From: Lentzea californiensis
GTDB lineage: Bacteria; Actinomycetota; Actinomycetes; Mycobacteriales; Pseudonocardiaceae
DNA length: 64,000 nt
Reading direction: 5' to 3'
Assembly: GCF_024648825.1 (NCBI RefSeq)
Contig: NZ_JANBBE010000001.1
Span: 62,001-126,000, forward strand
Shown one piece after another: positions 42,415 to 49,733 of this stretch; the first letter of the stretch is position 1, and each line of letters opens with the position of its first letter. The position numbers were made by a program, and so were the translations under genes. A model generated the notes under the pieces. That model made no database searches, was not told the origin of the DNA, and was given only the letters and a program-made list of their open reading frames with translations.

Positions 42415-43236
42415 TCAGCGCCCGAGCGAGGTGAGGAGCACACGCGCCTCGGCGTGCGTGTCCGGCAACTGCTCGACCCAGACCTTGGCGGGGCCGACCG
42501 GCCGGACGTGGGGGTCGTCGGCGAGCCGGTCGGCCGCCAGGACCCTGAGGTTCGAGACTCTTCGGGCGAGAAGCCCGTCACGGCGAACCAGCACCGCGGC
42601 CACGCACGGGCCGAGGGACGCCAGCGTCTCGCCACCGTCGAAAACGGTGCGCAACGCGTCGGACGCGAGTGTCATCGCGACTACACGGGACCAGCCCGAC
42701 GCACGGTGCACGTCGAGCCGCAGCAGGACGAGGGCGTAGTCGAGGGACGCGACCGGCGTCTCCCGGTACACCTCGCCCAGCCGCGTCCGCAGGTAGGCGG
42801 GAGTCGCCAGCCCGGTCAGAGGGTCTTCGGCCGCGCACTCGCCGGCCTGCTTCGTCACCACGTCGGCCCATCCCAGCGCTGTCATGCGCACCATCTGCGA
42901 AGGGAGCGCGTCGACGTCCGGCGACACGACATGCGACGTTTCGGTCAGCACGGCGTGCAGCGCGGCCAGGTCCATCAGCGTCTCGCTCAGGCCAGCCCCG
43001 GCCTCGGCGCGTGCGCGGCCCAGCCGGACCAGCGCGTCGCCGGGGTCGGCGTCGTCCAGCATCGCCGCGCACACGTCGTCGACCTCGGCGATCGGCCAGT
43101 CTGCGGGGAACGCCCAGCCGGCGGCCATGGTGGCGGTCCGCCACCTCGACTTCAGCAGGCGTTCCGCTTGTGCGACACCCACCCGGTCTCCCTTCAGTTC
43201 GCCCGATTCCAGGTGGGAGACGCAGCCGTCGCCCAT
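42415..43236 (-). CDS. Degenerate GGDEF-like protein
   Basis: About 273 residues. The N-terminal half is helical (AEVDDVCAAMLDDADPGDAL, SETLMDLAALHAVLTETSHV). The second half begins with DPLTGLATPAYLRTRLGEVY, a clear match to the DxLTGLxNRR helix of GGDEF diguanylate cyclases. Where the GG(D/E)EF signature should fall, the sequence reads GGETLASLGPCVAAVLVRRD, so cyclase activity is improbable; a degenerate nucleotide-sensing role is possible. It is divergent from the sigma fusion gene with 87 bp between starts, suggesting shared control. The start (ATG 43236) is uncertain; later GTGs would also fit. Confidence 0.65.
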   Translation of the reverse strand: MGDGCVSHLESGELKGDRVGVAQAERLLKSRWRTATMAAGWAFPADWPIAEVDDVCAAMLDDADPGDALVRLGRARAEAGAGLSETLMDLAALHAVLTETSHVVSPDVDALPSQMVRMTALGWADVVTKQAGECAAEDPLTGLATPAYLRTRLGEVYRETPVASLDYALVLLRLDVHRASGWSRVVAMTLASDALRTVFDGGETLASLGPCVAAVLVRRDGLLARRVSNLRVLAADRLADDPHVRPVGPAKVWVEQLPDTHAEARVLLTSLGR

Positions 43237-43323
43237 TCGTGACGCAACCCGCGCGGGGGATTGAGATGACTGCGCCAGGCGCCGTAAGTCACACTGGGCG
43301 CGCGTGGGAGGGAAACAAAAACT

Positions 43324-45561
43324 GTGGCGATCGTTCCTGCAGACGTCCAGGGACCAAGCGACGCGGAACTCATCGAGTCCGTTCGCGGCGGGACCATCGA
43401 CGCCTACGGCCAGTTGTACGAACGCCACGTCTCGGCGGCCTACAACCTCGCCCGCCAGCTGGCGCGCTCCCAGGCGGAAGCCGACGACCTCGTCTCCGAG
43501 GCGTTCGCGAAGGTCCTGGACACGCTCCGCGGCGGCCGCGGCCCCGACTCCGCGTTCCGCGCGTACCTGCTGACGGCCCTGCGGCACACCGCGTACGACA
43601 AGACGCGCCGCGACAAGAAGGTCGACCTCACCGAGGACATGACCGACGTCGCGCCCGCCGTGCAGTTCAGCGACACCGCGGTGGCCGGGCTGGAGCGGTC
43701 GCTCGCCGCCCGCGCGTTCGCCGCCCTGCCCGAGCGCTGGCAGATGGTGCTCTGGCACACCGAGATCGAGGGCCAGTCGCCCGCCGAGGTCGCCCCGTTG
43801 CTCGGGCTGACGGCCAACGGCGTGTCCGCGCTCGCCTACCGCGCCCGTGAGGGCCTCAAGCAGCAGTACCTGCAGATGCACCTGGCCGACACGGAGGCGG
43901 AGCGCTGCAGGGCGACCGTCGACCGGCTCGGCGCCTGGACCCGCGCGGGCCTGTCCAAGCGCGAGGCGACCCAGGTCGAGGCGCACCTCGACGAGTGCGG
44001 CCGGTGCCGGGCGCTGGCCGCCGAACTCGCGGACGTCAACGGCTCGCTGCGGATCTTCGTCGCCCCGCTGGTGCTGGGCATCGGTGCCACGACGTACCTG
44101 GTGGCCGCCGGCACCACGACGGCTGTCGTCGGTGCCGGAGCGGCCGCGGGTGGCGCGGGCGCCGTCGGTGCCGCGATCCCCCGCCAGCTCGTCACGGTCG
44201 GTGGTTCCGCGGCCGCCGTGGCCGCGGCCGTGGTGATCGCGCTGGCGGCCGCCAGCGGCGAGCAGCAGGCGCCCGTGGTGCAGGCCGTCCAGCCCCCGCC
44301 CGCGCAGACCCAAGTTCAGTCGCCGAGGCCGGTGCCCCCGGTTCCGCCCGCTCCCACCCCCACGACGGAACCGCCGGCGCCGACGACCACGACGGAACCG
44401 CCGCCCTCGGTGACCCCGCCCGCGCCGCCGGCACCGCCCGAGCCGCCCGCTCCGGAACCACCCGCTCCGGAACCGCCCGCACCCGCGCCGCCGTCGCTCA
44501 CGCCGACCACCCCGAGCGGGTACTCGCTGACGCCGGGCGAGGAGCCCAAGGACTTCCCGATCACCGTCCGGAACACGGGCGGAACCCCGGCGCCGCCCGC
44601 GAGCATGGTGCTGAACCTGCCGCCGGGCGTCGTGTCGACCGGCGGGCCTTCGGGCTTCGGCGCCGCGCGCCTGCTGCAGCCGGACGGCGCGGCCGACCAG
44701 ACCGTGAACTGCCCCGCCGGCACCGGCACGATCACATGCGTGACGCCGCAGGGCATCGCGCCGGGCGGGCAGGCGACGTTCCACTTCCTGCTGCGGGCCA
44801 CCGACTCCGCCGTGCCCGGCACGATCACCGGTGTCATCAGCGCGGGCACGTCGGTCTCCGTCGACATCAGCGTCGAGGTCAACGTGCCGCCGGTGAACGA
44901 CGACATCGACCTCTTCGTGAAGACGTGGAGCCAGGTGTGGTGGCACAACCCGCGTGCGGACGTCGTGGTGCGCAACAAGGGCCCGCGCGCCGGCACGGTG
45001 AAGCTGGACATCTCGTCGACCAAGGACCTGGTGATCTTCGCGCCGTACCGGCAGTGCACGCAGGTGGACAAGAGGTCGATCCGCTGCGTCGCCGACCTGG
45101 ACAAGGGCGCCAGGTTCCGGATGTCCTTCTGGGCGTTCGGACGCCACGGCGGGGACGTCACCGTGACGGCCGCGCTGGGCAACGCGACGAAGTCCGTGAC
45201 CGTGCCGATGAAGGGCTGGCCGGAGCACCCGCCGGGCGAGGAACCGCCGAACCCGCCGACGTCCACCACGACGGTGCCGCCGACGACCACGACCACGAAG
45301 CCCACGACGCCGACGCGACCGACCGAGCCCACGAAGCCGACTGAGCCGACGGTTCCGACCGAGCCCACCAAGCCGACCGAGCCCACGACGCCCGAAGTCC
45401 CGCCGTCGACGACCCTGCCGCCGTCCCTGCCCCCGTCGACGCCGCCGACGACCACGCCACCGCCGAGGACGGAAGAGCCGTGCGAACCGCCGCACGGCCT
45501 GCTTCCGGGGCTGATCGGCGGCCTGCTGGGGCAGCCTTCCTGCGAACCACCGCGAAGTTGA
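43324..45561 (+). CDS. ECF sigma factor fused to zinc-finger anti-sigma and extracellular domain
   Basis: A 745-residue membrane protein. Residues ~13-85 are sigma region 2 (YGQLYERHVSAAYNLARQLA, EADDLVSEAFAKVLDTL); ~125-185 region 4 (FAALPERWQMVLWHTEIEGQ, VAPLLGLTANGVSALAYRAR). A zinc-binding anti-sigma motif follows: H221-x3-C225-x2-C228 (AHLDECGRCRAL). A membrane helix at ~290-312 (VGGSAAAVAAAVVIALAAAS) leads to a Pro/Thr-rich spacer, a beta-rich DUF11-like domain (~400-625) and a Thr/Pro-rich tail with repeated PTEPTKP. So sigma factor, inhibitor and sensor share one chain. Release of the sigma part by proteolysis is the simplest model. GGAGGG lies eleven bases before the GTG. Confidence 0.85.
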   Translation: MAIVPADVQGPSDAELIESVRGGTIDAYGQLYERHVSAAYNLARQLARSQAEADDLVSEAFAKVLDTLRGGRGPDSAFRAYLLTALRHTAYDKTRRDKKVDLTEDMTDVAPAVQFSDTAVAGLERSLAARAFAALPERWQMVLWHTEIEGQSPAEVAPLLGLTANGVSALAYRAREGLKQQYLQMHLADTEAERCRATVDRLGAWTRAGLSKREATQVEAHLDECGRCRALAAELADVNGSLRIFVAPLVLGIGATTYLVAAGTTTAVVGAGAAAGGAGAVGAAIPRQLVTVGGSAAAVAAAVVIALAAASGEQQAPVVQAVQPPPAQTQVQSPRPVPPVPPAPTPTTEPPAPTTTTEPPPSVTPPAPPAPPEPPAPEPPAPEPPAPAPPSLTPTTPSGYSLTPGEEPKDFPITVRNTGGTPAPPASMVLNLPPGVVSTGGPSGFGAARLLQPDGAADQTVNCPAGTGTITCVTPQGIAPGGQATFHFLLRATDSAVPGTITGVISAGTSVSVDISVEVNVPPVNDDIDLFVKTWSQVWWHNPRADVVVRNKGPRAGTVKLDISSTKDLVIFAPYRQCTQVDKRSIRCVADLDKGARFRMSFWAFGRHGGDVTVTAALGNATKSVTVPMKGWPEHPPGEEPPNPPTSTTTVPPTTTTTKPTTPTRPTEPTKPTEPTVPTEPTKPTEPTTPEVPPSTTLPPSLPPSTPPTTTPPPRTEEPCEPPHGLLPGLIGGLLGQPSCEPPRS

Positions 45562-45669
45562 TCAGAAGTTGATCTTTGATCGTCACGGAACGTGCAGGTC
45601 ATGCACCTCTGTGTTGCGGTTCGGTCCACCCGGAAGCAGCGTCGTGATCTAGATCCGTAAGCTGGCGCG

Positions 45670-46272
45670 GTGCTGCCAGTCGTTCGCCGCGCCATGAGCC
45701 GGCTGCCGGAACCGGTCCAGTTCCTGATGCACAAGCACCGCGAACTGCTCCGGTTCGCGCTGGTAGGCGGCACGACCTTCATCATCGACAACGGTGTCTG
45801 GTACGCGCTCAAGCTCACCGTGCTGACCGACAAGGTCGTCACGGCGAAGGTCATCGGCGTGCTGGTGGCGATCATCGCCTCGTACGTGCTGTCGCGCGAG
45901 TGGTCGTTCCACACCCGTGGCGGCCGCGAACGCCACCACGAGGCCGCCCTGTTCTTCTTGGTGAGCGGCATCGGTGTGGGGATCAACATCGCCCCGCTGT
46001 GGCTGTCGCGGCACCTGTTCGGCCTGCAGGCCCCGTTCGTCTCGGTCATGACCGAGGAGATCGCGGACTTCGTCTCCGGCTCGATCCTCGGCATGCTGCT
46101 CGCGACCGGCTTCAAGTTCTGGGCCATGCGCCGCTGGGTCTTCCCCGACGCGGGGGCTCGGCCGGACCGGCGCGTTCACCCGATCTCCGTAGACTCATCC
46201 CGTGTCTCTAGCCGAAACAGTGGTCTCCCGGTTTCCGGAACCGATCCGGTCGATCGCGCTGAAGCATCGTGA
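45670..46272 (+). CDS. GtrA-family membrane protein
   Basis: A 200-residue GtrA-like protein with four helices: LLRFALVGGTTFIIDNGVWY, VIGVLVAIIASYVLSREWSF, ALFFLVSGIGVGINIAPLWL and DFVSGSILGMLLATGFKFWA. The motif YVLSREWSFHTRGG between helices two and three and RRWVF at the end are family signatures. GtrA proteins help move polyprenyl-linked sugars across the membrane in envelope glycosylation. Homologue of Rv3277. The last 24 residues overlap the next gene and look non-conserved. Confidence 0.87.
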   Translation: MLPVVRRAMSRLPEPVQFLMHKHRELLRFALVGGTTFIIDNGVWYALKLTVLTDKVVTAKVIGVLVAIIASYVLSREWSFHTRGGRERHHEAALFFLVSGIGVGINIAPLWLSRHLFGLQAPFVSVMTEEIADFVSGSILGMLLATGFKFWAMRRWVFPDAGARPDRRVHPISVDSSRVSSRNSGLPVSGTDPVDRAEAS

Positions 46273-46735
46273 ACTAGTCAAGTTCGCCCTGGTCGGGGGC
46301 ACCTGCTTCGTGATCGACACGGTCCTGTTCTTCGGGATCAAAATCGTGATCCTGCCGAACAACCCGGTGACGGCGAAGATCATCGCCACTCTGGTCGCCA
46401 CGATCGTGTCGTACATCCTGAACAGGGAATGGTCGTTCCGCACCCGCGGCGGCCGCGAGCGTCACCACGAGGCGTTGCTGTTCTTCCTGGTCAACGGCAT
46501 CGGCATCGTGCTGAACTCGGCGCCGCTGTACATCGCGCGCTACGCGTTCCACCTGCAGGAGCCGCACGTGTCACGGCTCACCGAGGAGATCTCGGACTTC
46601 CTGAGCGCACAGATCATCGGCACGCTCATCGCGATGGCGTTCCGCTGGTACGGCTACAAGAACTGGGTCTTCCCCGAGGAGAACTTCCGCAACGCCCGTT
46701 CGATCGACGAAGAGAAGGAACTCGGCCACTCCTAA
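46202..46735 (+). CDS. GtrA-family membrane protein (paralogue)
   Basis: A 177-residue paralogue of the previous gene, starting at a GTG inside its 3' end (71-bp overlap). Helices: LVKFALVGGTCFVIDTVLFF, IIATLVATIVSYILNREWSF, LLFFLVNGIGIVLNSAPLYI and FLSAQIIGTLIAMAFRWYGY, then KNWVFPEENF. The shared RTRGGRERHHEA stretch shows tandem duplication. Its TAA stop overlaps the TAG of the convergent histidine kinase gene within a four-base CTAA, leaving no intergenic terminator. Confidence 0.88.
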   Translation: MSLAETVVSRFPEPIRSIALKHRELVKFALVGGTCFVIDTVLFFGIKIVILPNNPVTAKIIATLVATIVSYILNREWSFRTRGGRERHHEALLFFLVNGIGIVLNSAPLYIARYAFHLQEPHVSRLTEEISDFLSAQIIGTLIAMAFRWYGYKNWVFPEENFRNARSIDEEKELGHS

Positions 46736-48006
46736 CGAGGTGTATTCGGCTTCTTCCAGGAGATCCCCACCACGTCCTGCGCCTTCGGCACCGGCAGGAA
46801 CACTGCGAACGTCGCCGGCCGTGCCGTGGACAGCTCCAGCCGGCCGCCGTCCGCGTCGACCAGCGCCCGTGCGAGCGCCAGGCCCACCCCGGTCGAGCCG
46901 CCGCCGGAGACGCCGCGCTCGAAGATGTGCGCCGCGAGTTCGTCCGGCACGCCCGCTCCACCGTCGCTGACCTCTACGACGACGGTGCCGTCTTCGCTGC
47001 GTGCGGAGACCACGACCGATCCCTCGCCGTGGCGCAGTGCGTTGTCCAGCAGCACCCCGATGGCCTCGCGGAGACGGGCGGGCGTGGCGCGGGCCAGCAG
47101 GCCGTCCGGGACGCGCACGCGCAGCGCCCTGCCCTGGCCCTTGACCTGCTCGCGCCACTCGTCGGCGATCAGGTTCAGCGCGGGCCGCAGTTCCAGCGGC
47201 TCGGCGCCGACGGCTCGGGCCGCGCGGGCGGCGGCGAGGAGTTCGTCCAGCACGGCGGCGAGGCGTTCGGCCTGTTCCAGGGCCGCGCGGGCCTCGGCTG
47301 CCGTCTCGGGTTCCGGGTGCTCGGCGAGGGCTTCCAAGCGCAGTTGCAGAGCCGTGAGGCGGCTGCGGAGCTGGTGGGAGACATCGCCGACCAGTTCGCG
47401 TTCGCGCTGGACCAGGCGGGCCAGGGCGGTGGCGGAGGTGTCGAGCGCGTCGGAGACCGCGTCGAGCTCCTGGACGTTGTAGCGCTGCTCGTCGGCGCGG
47501 AAGTCGCCCGCGCCCAGCCGGGACGCACGCGCGGCGACGTGGACCAGCGGTCGGGCAAGCGTTTGCGCCGTCACCAGGGCGACGACGGTGCCGGTGCCGA
47601 CGGAGAGTGCCAGCAGGAGCAGCACCAGGCCCGCCACCTGGGCCTGCGAGGTGTGCATCGGGCCGGAGGGGATCTCCAGGCGGACGGTGCCCTGCTGCGC
47701 GATCGGCAGTTCGACGGTCAGCGGGTCGTCGCCCGGCGAGGGACCCGTGGACTTGGTGGTGCCCGCCGACACGACGGTGAGGCGGCCGTCGGTCGGGATG
47801 GCGATCCGGACGGCCTCGATGTCGAGGCTCTGCTGCTTGGCGAGCTGGTCGTCGAACGACGTCGCGATCTGCTGGGCTCGTTCGGTGAGGTCGCCGCGGG
47901 CCGTGTCCTCCACCAGTTGCAGCGCGGTGTAGCCGAGCGGGAGGCCCAGCACGATCCCGGTGACGGCGACGGCGAGCAGGATCGCCCGCAGGATCCGGCG
48001 GCGCAC
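46732..48006 (-). CDS. Sensor histidine kinase
   Basis: A 424-residue membrane kinase. First helix ILLAVAVTGIVLGLPLGY, an extracytoplasmic sensor of about 120 residues, second helix VAGLVLLLLALSVGTGTVVA, a HAMP-like region, then the H-box ELVGDVSHQLRSRLTALQLR with the phosphoacceptor His, N-box EAIGVLLDNALRHGEGSVVV and G-boxes SDGGAGVP and STGVGLALARALV. The GTG start overlaps the stop of the response regulator gene, so the two are co-translated. The stimulus is unknown. Confidence 0.92.
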   Translation of the reverse strand: MRRRILRAILLAVAVTGIVLGLPLGYTALQLVEDTARGDLTERAQQIATSFDDQLAKQQSLDIEAVRIAIPTDGRLTVVSAGTTKSTGPSPGDDPLTVELPIAQQGTVRLEIPSGPMHTSQAQVAGLVLLLLALSVGTGTVVALVTAQTLARPLVHVAARASRLGAGDFRADEQRYNVQELDAVSDALDTSATALARLVQRERELVGDVSHQLRSRLTALQLRLEALAEHPEPETAAEARAALEQAERLAAVLDELLAAARAARAVGAEPLELRPALNLIADEWREQVKGQGRALRVRVPDGLLARATPARLREAIGVLLDNALRHGEGSVVVSARSEDGTVVVEVSDGGAGVPDELAAHIFERGVSGGGSTGVGLALARALVDADGGRLELSTARPATFAVFLPVPKAQDVVGISWKKPNTPR

Positions 48007-48680
48007 TAGTCGGCGTTGAAGCGGAAGCCGCGGCCCCGCACGGTCGCGATGCGCTTCTCGGCGGAGTTCGGGGTGCCGTCGCTGAGCTTCCTGCGCAGCC
48101 ACGACATGTGCATGTCGAGCGTCTTGCTGCCCTTGAGGTCCGGGTCGTTCCAGACCTCGGACAGGATCTCGTCGCGGCTCACGACCTGGCCAGCGCGCTG
48201 GATCAGCACCTTGAGCAGCTCGAACTCCTTGTTCGCCAGCTGGATCTCGCCGCCGTCGACGGTGACGCGACGGGCGGCCAGGTCCACGCGCACGCCGTTG
48301 ACCTCCAGCGTTCCCGGCGCGCGGCGGCGCAGCAGCGCCCGGATGCGGGCCATGAGCTCGGCCAGGCGGAACGGCTTGGCGACGTAGTCGTCCGCGCCCG
48401 CGTCGAGCCCGACCACGAAGTCGACCTCGTCGGCCCGGGCCGTGAGCATCAGCACGGGCACTCCCCTGCCGCTCTGGCGCAGCCGCCGGCACACCTCCAG
48501 TCCGTCCATTCCCGGCAGGCCGAGGTCCAGCACCAGGAGGTCGATGCCCCCGGCGATGGCGGCGTCGAAGGCACTGGGCCCGTCACTGACGACCTGCACC
48601 GAATAACCCTCCCGCGTCAAAGCGCGGGAGAGAGGTTCCGCGATGGCCGGGTCGTCCTCGGCCAGCAACACCACGCTCAC
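48006..48680 (-). CDS. OmpR-family response regulator
   Basis: A 224-residue regulator. Receiver domain: VVLLAEDDPAIAEPLSRAL, phosphoacceptor Asp in LLVLDLGLPGMDGLEV, MLTARADE and YVAKPFRLAELMARI. DNA-binding winged helix: FELLKVLIQRAGQVVSRDEI, LSEVWNDPDLKGSKTLDMHM, SWLRRKL and RIATVRGRGFRF. The GTG at 48680 gives the conserved start VSVVLLAEDD; upstream in-frame codons are not conserved. First gene of the regulator-kinase operon, divergent from the phosphatase gene at 48713 with only 32 bp between starts. Confidence 0.93.
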   Translation of the reverse strand: MSVVLLAEDDPAIAEPLSRALTREGYSVQVVSDGPSAFDAAIAGGIDLLVLDLGLPGMDGLEVCRRLRQSGRGVPVLMLTARADEVDFVVGLDAGADDYVAKPFRLAELMARIRALLRRRAPGTLEVNGVRVDLAARRVTVDGGEIQLANKEFELLKVLIQRAGQVVSRDEILSEVWNDPDLKGSKTLDMHMSWLRRKLSDGTPNSAEKRIATVRGRGFRFNAD

Positions 48681-48712
48681 GGGGCTCAGCGTATTCGTGG
48701 AACGATCGCCGC

Positions 48713-49492
48713 GTGTCACGCCACGATGCTGATCTCGAACTCGCCCTCCGGCTCGCCGACTCCGCCGACGCGATCACCGCGACCCGGTTCCGCGCGCACG
48801 ACCTCGCCGTGGAGCGCAAGCCGGACCGCACACCCGTCACCGACGCCGACGTCGCCGTGGAGGATGCGGTCCGTGCCGTGCTCGCCTCCGAGCGCCCGGA
48901 CGACGTCGTCATGGGCGAGGAACGCGGCGGCACGCTGGACGCGGCCCGCGTCTGGGTGCTCGACCCGATCGACGGCACCAAGAACTTCCTGCGGGGTGTA
49001 CCCGTCTGGGCGACGCTGATCGCCCTGGTCGAGGACGGCGTGCCGGTCGTGGGCGTCGTGTCCGCGCCCGCCATGGGCCGCCGCTGGTGGGCGGCCGCGG
49101 GCGGTGGCGCGTTCGCGTCGGACGCCTCCGGTGAGCGCGCGATCTCCGTGTCCGGCGTGCGCTCCCTCGAAGACGCCTACGTGTCGACGACGGACATCAA
49201 GTCGTGGGTGGAGTACCACTCACGCGAGGCGTACCTGCGCCTCGTGGACGCGACGTGGGAGAGCCGCGCGTTCGGCGACTTCTACCAGCACTGCCTGGTC
49301 GCCGAGGGCGCCATCGACCTGGCGCCCGAGTGCGTGGCGAACCCGTGGGACATCGCCCCGTTCCAGGTGCTGGTGACCGAGGCGGGTGGCCGTTTCACCT
49401 CGCTGGACGGCGAGGAGCGCTACGACGGCGGCAGCGTGCTGACGTCGAACGGCCACCTGCACGAGGCGGCGCTCAAGCTGTTGGAACGGTGA
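48713..49492 (+). CDS. Inositol monophosphatase-family phosphatase (possible histidinol-phosphatase)
   Basis: A 259-residue Mg2+-dependent phosphatase. Motifs: TPVTDADVAVEDAVRAVL, VMGEERGG (metal Glu), VWVLDPIDGTKNFLRGVPVW (DPIDGT) and CVANPWDIAPFQVLVTEAGG (WDIAP). The KNFLRG and DFYQHCLVAEGAIDL segments match the actinobacterial HisN subgroup, so histidinol-phosphate is the likely substrate, with inositol phosphate the alternative. The GTG at 48713 is the start. The last 20 bp overlap the convergent small gene at 49473. Confidence 0.85.
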   Translation: MSRHDADLELALRLADSADAITATRFRAHDLAVERKPDRTPVTDADVAVEDAVRAVLASERPDDVVMGEERGGTLDAARVWVLDPIDGTKNFLRGVPVWATLIALVEDGVPVVGVVSAPAMGRRWWAAAGGGAFASDASGERAISVSGVRSLEDAYVSTTDIKSWVEYHSREAYLRLVDATWESRAFGDFYQHCLVAEGAIDLAPECVANPWDIAPFQVLVTEAGGRFTSLDGEERYDGGSVLTSNGHLHEAALKLLER

Positions 49493-49733
49493 GACTTCCG
49501 CGCGCGACCTGGGCCCAGGCCAGCCGGCCGAAGAGGTAGTGGCACGCCACGCTCTCGTCGTCGAACCGGGCCCAGTCGTAGCGGTTGCCCTGCTCCTGCC
49601 AGAACACCTCGTGCCCCTTGCCGTCCTCGTCGGTCAGCAGGCACCAGCGCTGGTCCGCCTCCTCGCCGAGGCTGACGACGTCGTCCGGCACACCGATCCT
49701 GGTCAACCACTCGGGCAGCGACTCGACGTTCAT
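49473..49733 (-). CDS. Small acidic protein, putative immunity factor for the TNT toxin
   Basis: An 86-residue acidic protein: LPEWLTRIGVPDDVVSLGEE, WCLLTDEDGKGHEVFWQEQG, NRYDWARFDDESVACHYLFG, RLAWAQVARG. Alternating strands and aromatic residues (HEVFWQEQ, YDWARF) resemble small immunity proteins. It overlaps the toxin gene by 4 bp (ATGA), ensuring coupled synthesis right after the TNT domain. M. tuberculosis neutralises TNT with IFT (Rv3902c), encoded in the same position but about twice as long. No signal peptide, as expected of a cytosolic inhibitor. The function is inferred from position, size and coupling. Confidence 0.72.
   Translation of the reverse strand: MNVESLPEWLTRIGVPDDVVSLGEEADQRWCLLTDEDGKGHEVFWQEQGNRYDWARFDDESVACHYLFGRLAWAQVARGSLTVPTA

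Noticed and set aside
42415-45495. A 1,026-codon open frame on the minus strand across the sigma fusion gene
   Set aside because: Only its 3' third (42415-43236) has protein-like sequence. The rest is antisense to the sigma fusion and is almost pure Arg/Gly, as expected from high-GC third positions.
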